A stretch of DNA of 9,552 nucleotides from an uncultured Ideonella sp. (GTDB lineage: Bacteria > Pseudomonadota > Gammaproteobacteria > Burkholderiales > Burkholderiaceae). Under the pieces are notes generated by a model. It saw only the letters and a list, made by a program, of their open reading frames with translations. It was not told where the DNA came from and did no database searches. The stretch spans positions 1 through 9,552 of the forward strand of contig CAMLGG010000206.1 of assembly GCA_946479475.1 (NCBI GenBank), read 5' to 3'. The position numbers and the translations under genes were made by a program. Below, one piece after another: positions 1 to 6,378 of this stretch. How positions within the stretch are numbered: the stretch's first letter is position 1; each line of letters starts with the position of its first letter.

Positions 1-288
1 CCGACCGACTCCCTCGCGCTGCAGGGACAGCGGCTCGTGCTCGGCGGCGACTGCGTGATGTGCCATCGCATCTCGGGCACCGAGGCCGCGGCCCGCAACG
101 GCCCGGACCTGACGCACATCGCCGGCCGGGCCACGATCGGCGCGGGTGCGCTGCCCAACGACGCGGCGCACCTCGCGGCCTGGGTCGCGGACCCGTCCGC
201 CTTCAAGCCCGGCGTCGCCATGCCGGCCCATGCCTACCGGCCCGAACAGCTGCAGGCCGTCGTCGCGTACCTGCAGAGCCTGCAATGA
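1..288 (+). CDS. ctaC: Cytochrome c oxidase subunit II, C-terminal cytochrome c domain (5' partial)
   Basis: The frame is open from the first base, and 95 codons are visible before the TGA at 286-288. The translation is a class I cytochrome c domain. It has a haem c attachment motif CVMCH near residue 18, a following NGPDLTHIAGR segment, an LPN turn, and a Met ligand in PGVAMPAH about 60 residues after the haem motif. It ends in an amphipathic helix (LQAVVAYLQSLQ). This pattern, directly before subunit I, is typical of caa3-type subunit II, in which a haem c domain is fused after the membrane anchor and CuA domain. Those upstream parts lie outside the window, so CuA ligands and the subunit II end of the K channel cannot be checked. 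The stop overlaps the next start as ATGA, implying translational coupling. A free-standing cytochrome c gene is a less likely alternative, because no start or signal peptide is visible. Confidence 0.88.
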   Translation, partial: PTDSLALQGQRLVLGGDCVMCHRISGTEAAARNGPDLTHIAGRATIGAGALPNDAAHLAAWVADPSAFKPGVAMPAHAYRPEQLQAVVAYLQSLQ

Positions 289-2228
289 GCCTCACGCCTA
301 CCGAACGACAGGAGCTCACCCGCGGCAACGCCGTGCCGCCCACGGCCGACGACGCCGTGGCGCTGGAGCGGACCTGGCGCGACCCGCCCGGGCTGCTCGG
401 CTGGTTCTGCGCCATCAACCACAAGGCGATCGGCAGGCGCTACGTCGTCAGCACCTTCGTCTTCTTCATCGCTGCCGGCGCACTGGCCCTGCTGATGCGG
501 CTGCAGCTCGCGCGGCCGAACAGCCACCTCGTCGGACCCGACCTGTACAACCAGCTGTTCACCGTCCACGGCACGACGATGATGTTCCTCTTCGCGGTGC
601 CGGTGATGCAGGCGATGGCCATCTGGCTGCTGCCGCCGATGCTGGGCGCCCGCAGCATCGCCTTCCCCCGGCTGAACGCCTACGCCTACTGGGTCTACCT
701 CTTCGGCGCGCTGATGTTGTTCACCGCGCTGCTGCTGGACGTCGGCCCCGACAACGGCTGGTTCTCTTACGTGCCCTTGGCCGGGCCGGAGCACGGCCCC
801 GGCAAGCGGTCCGACATCTGGGCCCAGATGATCACCTTCAGCGAACTGTCGGGCCTGCTCTCGGCGGTGGTCATCATCGTCACCATCCTCAAGCTGCGCG
901 CGCCGGGCATGACGCTCAACCGCATGCCGCTGTTCGCCTGGGCGATGCTGGTCACCTCGTTCATGGTGGTGTTCGCGATGCCCTCCGTGATGCTCGCGAG
1001 CACGGCGCTGATCATGGACCGGCTGGTCGGCACGCATTTCTTCAACCCCGCCGAGGGCGGCGACGTGCTGCTGTGGCAGCACCTGTTCTGGTTCTTTGGC
1101 CACCCCGAGGTCTACTTCATCTTCATCCCGGCGCTGGGCTTCATGTCGCAGATCATCGCGACCTTCTCGCGCCGCCCGGTGTTCGGCTACACCGCGATGG
1201 TGCTGGCCCTGGTGGCCACCGGCTTCATGTCCTTCGGGCTGTGGGTGCACCACATGTTCGCCACCAACCTGCCCGAGGTCGGCAAGGGCTTCTTCACCGC
1301 GATGAGCCTGGCCATCGCACTGCCCTCGGCACTGCAGATCTTCTGCTGGATCGCCACCCTGGCGACGGGCCGCCTGTGGCTGCGCACGCCGCTGCTGTTC
1401 GTGCTGGCCTTCTTCTTCGTGCTGGTGCTGGGCGGGCTGTCCGGGATCATGCTGGGCATGGTGCCGCTGGACCTGCAGGTGCACGACACCTACTTCGTCG
1501 TCGCCCACCTGCACTACGTGCTGATCGGCGGCGCGGTGTTCCCGCTGTTCGGCGCGGTCTACTACTGGTTCCCGAAGATCACCGGCCGGATGATGAGCGA
1601 GACGCTGGGCCGCTGGAACTTCTGGCTGTTCTTCATCGGCTTCAACCTGACCTTCTTCCCCATGCACCTGCTGGGCCTGCACGGCATGCCGCGGCGGGTC
1701 TACACCTACCCCGGCGGCATGGGCTGGGACGCGATGAACCTGCTGTCGACGGTGGGCGCCTTCACCATCGCCGCGAGCGCGCTGCTCTTCGTGGCCAACG
1801 TCTGGCGAAGCCTTCGGCAGGGCGAGCGGGCCGGCCCCAACCCGTGGAATGCGGGCACGCTCGAATGGGCCGCGGAGTCGCCGCCCGGAGCGGCGAACTT
1901 CGACGCCGTGCCGGTGGCCCATGGCCGCGAGCCGCTGTGGCAGCCGGCCGACCAGCCGACGCAGGTCGCGGGCCTGGCGGTGAACCAGCGCGAGGTCCTG
2001 GTCACCAGCGTGATCGAGGCGCAGCCCGACCACCGCGTCGTCTTCCCGACTCCGGGGCCGTGGCCCTTCGCGGCCGCGGTGGCGACGACCGTGCTGTTCA
2101 TCGCCTCGATCTTCACGCCCTGGGCGGTGGTGTGGGGATCCATCCCGGTCGGCATCGTGCTGATCGCGTGGTTCTGGCCTTCGCGCGGCGAGGACGAGCG
2201 CGAGATGCTGCTGGAGCAATCGCCATGA
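285..2228 (+). CDS. ctaD: Cytochrome c oxidase subunit I, caa3-type, lacking canonical D- and K-channel residues
   Basis: This 647-residue catalytic subunit of a haem-copper oxidase reduces O2 at the haem a3-CuB site in the inner membrane. All metal ligands are present: H95 and H410 (haem a), H408 (haem a3), and H273, H322 and H323 (CuB). The HPEVY motif (273-277) supplies the cross-linked Tyr and the Glu equivalent to Rhodobacter E286. HD400-401 and RR470-471 (Mg site, haem propionates) are also kept. The proton-pathway markers are not: the usual GARD/GAPD motif reads GARS (S124), the D-channel Asn residues are I113 and V196, and the K-channel Lys is Q351 in SALQIFCW. After the twelve core helices, a loop of about 80 residues leads to two further helices (about 594-612 and 615-631). 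This matches the arrangement in which the first two subunit III helices sit on subunit I. The ATG overlaps the subunit II stop. The family call is certain; reduced or absent proton pumping is inference. Confidence 0.97.
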   Translation: MSLTPTERQELTRGNAVPPTADDAVALERTWRDPPGLLGWFCAINHKAIGRRYVVSTFVFFIAAGALALLMRLQLARPNSHLVGPDLYNQLFTVHGTTMMFLFAVPVMQAMAIWLLPPMLGARSIAFPRLNAYAYWVYLFGALMLFTALLLDVGPDNGWFSYVPLAGPEHGPGKRSDIWAQMITFSELSGLLSAVVIIVTILKLRAPGMTLNRMPLFAWAMLVTSFMVVFAMPSVMLASTALIMDRLVGTHFFNPAEGGDVLLWQHLFWFFGHPEVYFIFIPALGFMSQIIATFSRRPVFGYTAMVLALVATGFMSFGLWVHHMFATNLPEVGKGFFTAMSLAIALPSALQIFCWIATLATGRLWLRTPLLFVLAFFFVLVLGGLSGIMLGMVPLDLQVHDTYFVVAHLHYVLIGGAVFPLFGAVYYWFPKITGRMMSETLGRWNFWLFFIGFNLTFFPMHLLGLHGMPRRVYTYPGGMGWDAMNLLSTVGAFTIAASALLFVANVWRSLRQGERAGPNPWNAGTLEWAAESPPGAANFDAVPVAHGREPLWQPADQPTQVAGLAVNQREVLVTSVIEAQPDHRVVFPTPGPWPFAAAVATTVLFIASIFTPWAVVWGSIPVGIVLIAWFWPSRGEDEREMLLEQSP

Positions 2229-2914
2229 GCCTGCCGCTCGGCCAGGGAACGACCAGCCGCGAAGAGGCGCTGGCGCAACGCGAGCGCTCGCTGCAGGAGC
2301 GGGTGGCCTCTGGCGCCGCCCTCGACGTGTCCGGCTTGCCGAGCTTCGCCTTCTCGCACCGCAGCCTGATGTGGTGGGCCACCGGCGGGATGATGTGCAT
2401 AGAGGGCTTCGCCTTCGCGCTGGCCGCGGTGATGCTGCTGTACCTGCGGGTGCATGCGCCGTTGTGGCCGCTGTCCAGCCTGCCGCCGGTGCTGACCTGG
2501 GGCACGGTCAACACCATCGTCATGCTCGGCAGCCTCGTGCCCAACCACTTCACGAAGAAGGCGGCCGAGAAGCTGGACCTGCCACGCACCCGCGTGGGCA
2601 TGCTCGTCTGCCTGGCCTGGTCGGCTGTCTTCCTCGGCGTGCGCTGGCTCGAGTTCGACAACCTGAACTGCCGCTGGGACGACGACGCCTACGGCTCGAT
2701 CGTATGGTTGCTCCTGGGCCTGCACACGGTCCACCTGCTGACCGACTTCGTCGACTCGGCGGTGCTGTCGGCCTTGCTGTTCAAGAGGCCGCTGCCGGCG
2801 CGCCGCTTCGTGGACGTCAGCGAGAGCGCGGTCTACTGGTACTTCGTCGTGCTCGCGTGGCTACCGATCTACGCGCTGATCTACCTCTTGCCGCAACCCT
2901 GGACAGGGAGGTGA
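2225..2914 (+). CDS. ctaE: Cytochrome c oxidase subunit III, five-helix form
   Basis: This 229-residue membrane protein overlaps the subunit I stop as ATGA. After a charged cytoplasmic N-terminus of about 45 residues there are five predicted membrane segments, near residues 50-75, 88-107, 122-143, 157-185 and 200-223. Subunit III signatures are visible: a Glu in the first segment (E60 in MMCIEGF, matching the conserved helix III Glu), GLHTVHLLTD (H167, H170, D174), and a final YWYFVVLAWLPIYALIY segment equivalent to the YWHFVD helix. Five helices instead of seven fits the caa3 arrangement in which two helices are fused to subunit I. Subunit III supports proton uptake and catalytic stability in canonical oxidases. 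Position and order match coxO of the Bradyrhizobium coxMNOP cluster as I recall it. The call is confident, but similarity to textbook subunit III is moderate. Confidence 0.92.
   Translation: MSLPLGQGTTSREEALAQRERSLQERVASGAALDVSGLPSFAFSHRSLMWWATGGMMCIEGFAFALAAVMLLYLRVHAPLWPLSSLPPVLTWGTVNTIVMLGSLVPNHFTKKAAEKLDLPRTRVGMLVCLAWSAVFLGVRWLEFDNLNCRWDDDAYGSIVWLLLGLHTVHLLTDFVDSAVLSALLFKRPLPARRFVDVSESAVYWYFVVLAWLPIYALIYLLPQPWTGR
2906..2914 (+). promoter_or_regulatory. Strong Shine-Dalgarno site deciding the start at 2917
   Basis: GGGAGGTGA is an almost complete anti-16S match. It overlaps the stop codon of the subunit III gene and leaves five bases between GGAGG and the ATG at 2917. It therefore favours that ATG over the in-frame GTG at 2911, which lies inside the site itself. 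A strong independent ribosome site here implies that the small downstream protein is made in quantity. Confidence 0.75.
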
Positions 2915-2916
2915 GC

Positions 2917-3246
2917 ATGGCCTGGCCCGCATTCATCCTCGCCCCGCTGCTGGCCCTGGCCGAGCAGTCGATGGCCTACGCGCTCGCCACTGCGGGCTGC
3001 GCACACCAGCACGACGTCGCCTTGAATGCCGTGCCGCTGGCCTTCCTGCTGGCGACGCTGGCGGCCACGGCAGTGGCCTGGCGCGATGCCCGGCGTCATG
3101 CGGACTCGGGCCATGCCGATGGCGACCGGCCCGCCAACTACCGGCACTTCATGGCCTGCGCCGCCACGGGCGTCGGCACCTTGTCCTGCGTGGCGATCGT
3201 GGCGATGTGGGTGCCGCTGTGGTGGCTGCCGCCTTGCGTCTCCTGA
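2917..3246 (+). CDS. Small membrane protein of the oxidase operon, function unknown
   Basis: This 109-residue hydrophobic protein lies two bases after the subunit III stop and has a strong ribosome site. Three likely membrane segments are visible: about residues 3-25, 37-55 (AVPLAFLLATLAATAVAW), and 79-105, which ends in a Trp-rich MWVPLWWLPPC stretch. A short His/Asp-rich loop (DARRHADSGHADGDR) separates segments two and three. I do not recognise a family. Its place between subunit III and the CtaG-like gene, in one tightly packed operon, suggests a small accessory subunit (in the position often taken by subunit IV) or an assembly helper. That is inference from position only. It could also correspond to the last gene of coxMNOP-like clusters, but I see no subunit III signature in it. 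Its end overlaps the next gene by about 40 bases. Confidence 0.72.
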   Translation: MAWPAFILAPLLALAEQSMAYALATAGCAHQHDVALNAVPLAFLLATLAATAVAWRDARRHADSGHADGDRPANYRHFMACAATGVGTLSCVAIVAMWVPLWWLPPCVS

Positions 3247-4163
3247 TCGGCTTCGGCGCGACGTGGGCGGCGCTCCCTGCCCTCGCGCACACCGCCGAGG
3301 GCGATGCGGTGCCGGCGAACGCATCGGTGCTGGTCGCCGGAGGGTGGGTGCTGGAGCCCTGGGTAGTGCTCTGCCTGGCGCTCAGCCTGGGCTGGTATGC
3401 CCTCGGCGTGAGGCGCTTGTGGCGCCACGCCGGAAGCGGCCGCGGGCTGCGCCGGTGGCGGGTGGCCTGCTTCGTGACGGGCTGGCTGGCGCTCGTCGCG
3501 GCCCTGCTCTCGCCGCTGGACAGCCTGGGCAGCTGGCTGTTCTGGGCGCACATGCTGCAGCACGAGTTGCTGATGGTGCTGGCCGCGCCGTTGATGGTGC
3601 TCGGCCGTCCGCTGGCCGCGTGGGCCTGGGCCCTGCCGCCTCCGTGGCGCCGGGTGCTCGGCCGGGCCTTGCACCGCAGGCATTGGCGCCGGGGCTGGAA
3701 GGTCCTCACGACGGCCTGGAGCGCATGGGTGCTGCATGCGGCCGCGCTGTGGGTGTGGCACGTCCCGGCGGCCTTCGATGCCGCCTTGCACCACCGTGGC
3801 CTGCATGCCCTGCAGCATGCGAGCTTCCTCTTCAGTGCCTTGCTCTTCTGGTGGACCGTCTTCGGTGCCTCGACCCGCCATCCGCGGCCGGGCGCGGCGC
3901 TGGTCTCGCTGTTCACCACCATGCTGCACAGCGGTGCGCTCGGTGCGCTGCTCGCCTTGTCGCCCAGCGTCTGGTACCCGGCCTATGCGGCGAGCGCGCC
4001 GGCGCTGGATTGGGAGCCCCTGGCCGACCAGCAGCTGGGCGGCTTGCTGATGTGGGCGCCCGGCGGGCTGGTCTATGCGGTCGCGGCGCTCGTGCTGGCG
4101 CGGCAGCTGCTGGCGCACCTGCCGGCGGATCCGTCAGGCTGGCGGCGGGCGGGCGCGACCTGA
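3207..4163 (+). CDS. ctaG: CtaG-family (Caa3_CtaG) oxidase assembly membrane protein
   Basis: This integral membrane protein has up to 318 residues. It belongs to the caa3 oxidase assembly family named after Bacillus CtaG, which is unrelated to the Cox11-type CtaG of proteobacteria. Family signatures are LSPLDSLG (101-108) followed by HMLQHELLMVLAAP (115-128, H115 and H119), GRPLAAWAW, LHALQHASFLF (199-209, H200 and H204), a later H241, and DQQLGGLLMWAPGGLVY (274-290). The N-terminus looks like a signal peptide ending ALPALA before H28, so the first part is exported. The start is uncertain: GTG at 3207 overlaps the preceding gene by 40 bases and has no clear ribosome site. In-frame GTG at 3219 or 3222, or TTG at 3234, are alternatives, so coupled translation is likely. 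It probably helps copper delivery or assembly of the adjacent oxidase. Confidence 0.9.
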   Translation: MGAAVVAAALRLLIGFGATWAALPALAHTAEGDAVPANASVLVAGGWVLEPWVVLCLALSLGWYALGVRRLWRHAGSGRGLRRWRVACFVTGWLALVAALLSPLDSLGSWLFWAHMLQHELLMVLAAPLMVLGRPLAAWAWALPPPWRRVLGRALHRRHWRRGWKVLTTAWSAWVLHAAALWVWHVPAAFDAALHHRGLHALQHASFLFSALLFWWTVFGASTRHPRPGAALVSLFTTMLHSGALGALLALSPSVWYPAYAASAPALDWEPLADQQLGGLLMWAPGGLVYAVAALVLARQLLAHLPADPSGWRRAGAT

Positions 4164-4164
4164 C

Positions 4165-4875
4165 TCAGTCGTCGACCGGGACCGACGCCGAAGGCGGCGT
4201 AGGGGCCCGATTCGACTCGCGCCGCTTGCCGGCGGCTGTCGGCGGCACAGCGGCCCAGTCCGCCGCGGCCAGGCCTTGCGGCGGCGCGCCCGTCGCCGAG
4301 GCCTGCAGATGCTGCAGCAGCTGCAAATGTTGCAGAACCGTGGGCAGCGTGGCGGCCGCGTAGCGCTGCAGGTTCGCGTCCTGGCCCATGGCGATCTCCC
4401 ATTGCAGCAGTTGAGCCGTCTTCTGGTGGTCCACCATCTGGCCCTGCACGTAGGCCCGCTCGAAGGCGGGGCCCGACAGGCCCTGGAGCTGGGCCTGCAG
4501 GGCGCGGTGGTCCGGATCGGGCCGGGCCGGCAAGGGGACCTGGTTCTGCTGGGCCAGGCGAGCGAGTTGTTCGTTCGCGGGGCCGTGGTCCTGCAGCAGG
4601 CGTTGCGCGAAGGCCTGCACCGGCCCGCCGGCCCTGGAGCTGGCGAGCCGGGCCGATTCGACCTCGGCCATGCCGCCGGCGGCCATCAGGTGGACGAACA
4701 ACCGGTCCTGCGTGTTGGGATGGCCGGGCGCGGGCTGGCCCGGTTCGACGAGCGGAGTGGCCGGCGCCATGCCGGCCGGGTTGCCGATCTGGGCGTGCGC
4801 GAGGCCGGCCCCGAGCAGGCCGGCGACGGCGCAGGCGAGAGCCAGCGCGAAGGCGAGGGTGAACTGCCGGATCAT
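4165..4875 (-). CDS. Secreted DUF4142 protein
   Basis: This 236-residue protein has a clear signal peptide (hydrophobic core 5-25, likely cleavage after AHA at 28), so it is exported to the periplasm or cell surface. Residues about 55-190 match the DUF4142 pattern: an opening DRLFVHLMAAGGMAEVESARLA helix, a DH pair at 96-97, VDHQKT at 148-153, and a last helix LPTVLQHLQ at 177-185. The recurrent His residues fit the ferritin-like helical bundle often proposed for this family. The function is unknown. The last 45 residues are a Pro/Ala-rich, probably disordered tail ending in DD. An AGGAG site at 4882-4886, six bases before the ATG, supports the start. It follows the di-haem protein gene by 16 bases, so the two are probably co-transcribed. 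Its stop lies one base from the convergent ctaG stop. Confidence 0.9.
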   Translation of the reverse strand: MIRQFTLAFALALACAVAGLLGAGLAHAQIGNPAGMAPATPLVEPGQPAPGHPNTQDRLFVHLMAAGGMAEVESARLASSRAGGPVQAFAQRLLQDHGPANEQLARLAQQNQVPLPARPDPDHRALQAQLQGLSGPAFERAYVQGQMVDHQKTAQLLQWEIAMGQDANLQRYAAATLPTVLQHLQLLQHLQASATGAPPQGLAAADWAAVPPTAAGKRRESNRAPTPPSASVPVDD

Positions 4876-4891
4876 GTGATGCTCCTGGCGT

Positions 4892-6307
4892 CTAGAGGGT
4901 GAGCAGGTAGGCCACGAGCTGGTCCTTCTCGGCCTGGTTGAGCTTGAGCTGCAGCACCAGGTTGAAGAACTCCACCGTGTCGGCCAGCGTCATCAGCCGG
5001 CCGTCGTGCAGGTAAGGCGGCGAATCCTTGATGCCGCGAAGCGTGAAGGTCTTGATCGGGCCGTCGGGCAGCTCGACGAAGTCGTTCTTCGTGTTGCCGA
5101 CCTTGTAGAAGCGCTCCAGCTTCAGGTCGTGCATCTGCTGGTCCATGAAGTTCGACTCGGGCGCGTGGCACTGGGCGCAGCGCGCCTTGCCGAGGAAGAG
5201 CTTCTCGCCCGCCAGCTCCTGGGGCGATGCCCTGGCCGGGTCGAGGCGGCCCGTGGGATCGAGCTTGGGCGCGGGCGGCAGGTCGATGATGTTCTGCATC
5301 TGGGCCATCATCGCGACCTGGCTCGCCCGGTCCGGCAGGTTGACGCCCTTGCGCGCGGCGCTCACGTGGTCGCCGTTGAAGTAGGCGGTGCGCTGCTCGA
5401 ACTCTGTGAAATCCTCGATCGAGCGCAGCGAGCGCTTGGAGCCGTGGATCTGCTGGTTGAACATCCCGCGCAGGCTCACCGTGTCGAGCCGGAAGCGCGC
5501 GGCCTGCGGCCGGATGTCGGGCGTGAGGTGGAAGGCCGCGTTGGTGTGGAAGTTGGCGTGGCAATCCAGGCAGGCGACGCCGGTGCTGGGCAGGGCGACC
5601 TTGCGGTCCTCGGTGATGTTGAACTCCTCCTGCGGGAAGGGCGTGAGCAGCAGCCTCAGGCCCTCCATCTGCACCGGCGTGACGATGCCGTTCATGATCT
5701 CGTAGAAGTTGCGGATGCTGAGCAGCTGCCCCCGAGAGACGTCGCCCAGCTCGGGGTGGGTCGTCAGGAAGATCGGCGGCGGGAACTCCGGCATGAGGTG
5801 GTCGGGCAGGTCGAAGTCGACGTCGAAGCGGCGCAGGTCGCGCTGCTCGAGCCGGTTGATCTCGTCGATCTGCAGGCTGGGGAAGACCTGGCCGCCGGTG
5901 GCCTGCTTGACGTGCGGCAGGGGCTTGAAGCCTTCGGGCAGGAGGCCGCGCCGCGCGATCTCGTCGGGGGCCAGCTTGGCGAGCCCGTCCCAGGTTGCAC
6001 CGGCCGCCAGCTTGACCCGCACGCCGCCCTGCACGGGGCGCTTGCCACCCGACATCATCACGCCGGGGATGGGGCGGTTGGAGAAGTCGTAGCGCTCGTC
6101 CAGCAGCGACTTCTGCCGCTGCATCACCTTCGGCTTCTGCGCCTCGTCATTCGCCTTGACGGCCGAGAAGGGCAGGGTGGGCAGCGGGCGGTAGGTGGTG
6201 TCGGGCGGCAGCGGATCGGCCGCCAGGACGGTGAGGCTGGCGACGAGGCTCGCCACGGCCAGGCCGCCGGCACCGAGCACGGCGGCGGATGAAGTGAACT
6301 CGGACAT
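4892..6307 (-). CDS. Periplasmic di-haem protein, cytochrome c peroxidase/MauG superfamily
   Basis: This 471-residue protein has an N-terminal export signal (hydrophobic 8-29, likely cut before D31). Two haem c motifs are present: CLDCH at 246-250 and CAQCH at 377-381. The C-terminal part has the superfamily pattern GEKLFLGKARCAQCH, then KTFTLRGIKDSPPYLHDGRL (419-438) and a TVEFFN helix. The first haem domain carries a degenerate copy of the same block (DTVSLRG at 275-281, IHGS, EDFTEFEQ), as expected for the duplicated di-haem fold. Residues 31-240 do not look like the short N-terminus of ordinary bacterial peroxidases, so the substrate may differ; I do not name one. I chose the ATG at 6307 because AAGGGAG lies six bases upstream and a signal peptide follows at once. 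The open frame further upstream (to 6496) runs into the HAF gene and has no such features. It is probably co-transcribed with the DUF4142 gene. Confidence 0.92.
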   Translation of the reverse strand: MSEFTSSAAVLGAGGLAVASLVASLTVLAADPLPPDTTYRPLPTLPFSAVKANDEAQKPKVMQRQKSLLDERYDFSNRPIPGVMMSGGKRPVQGGVRVKLAAGATWDGLAKLAPDEIARRGLLPEGFKPLPHVKQATGGQVFPSLQIDEINRLEQRDLRRFDVDFDLPDHLMPEFPPPIFLTTHPELGDVSRGQLLSIRNFYEIMNGIVTPVQMEGLRLLLTPFPQEEFNITEDRKVALPSTGVACLDCHANFHTNAAFHLTPDIRPQAARFRLDTVSLRGMFNQQIHGSKRSLRSIEDFTEFEQRTAYFNGDHVSAARKGVNLPDRASQVAMMAQMQNIIDLPPAPKLDPTGRLDPARASPQELAGEKLFLGKARCAQCHAPESNFMDQQMHDLKLERFYKVGNTKNDFVELPDGPIKTFTLRGIKDSPPYLHDGRLMTLADTVEFFNLVLQLKLNQAEKDQLVAYLLTL

Positions 6308-6378
6308 GGAGGGCTCCCTTCGCGTGTTCGCGATGGGCGCCTCCAGGCAATGGGCGTGCCGCTGGCCAGGCCAGGGCC
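6308..6378 (-). other. 71-bp intergenic region upstream of the di-haem gene
   Basis: This is the largest gap in the window. It contains the ribosome site AAGGGAG (6314-6320) for the di-haem gene and GC-rich sequence with short palindromes, including GCCCTAGGGC at 6376-6385, which overlaps the HAF stop codon. I see no convincing sigma70 promoter and no stem followed by a T-run. The di-haem gene may be read through from the HAF gene or have its own promoter that I cannot identify. Confidence 0.5.

Noticed and set aside
234..2219. A 661-codon open frame antisense to the subunit I gene
   Set aside because: Its composition is dominated by Arg, Gln, His and Ala with no domain, as expected from the reverse of a GC-rich gene. 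The sense strand has full haem-copper oxidase motifs.
4162..4170. Palindrome GACTCAGTC across the convergent stop codons
   Set aside because: It is too short to be a supported operator or terminator.
4185..4200. Perfect 6-bp stem ACGCCG/CGGCGT with AAGG loop just after the ctaG stop, considered as a terminator
   Set aside because: There is no T-run on either strand and the stem lies inside DUF4142 coding sequence. Such short GC stems are common by chance in this composition.
5006..6292. A 428-codon plus-strand frame opposite the di-haem gene
   Set aside because: It has low-complexity Val/Glu/Arg/Leu content and no motifs; the opposite strand has two haem sites and a signal peptide.
6320..6333. 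Inverted repeat TCGCG-TGTT-CGCGA upstream of the di-haem gene start
   Set aside because: It is a single 5-bp stem of simple CG content, with no second copy and no known operator match.
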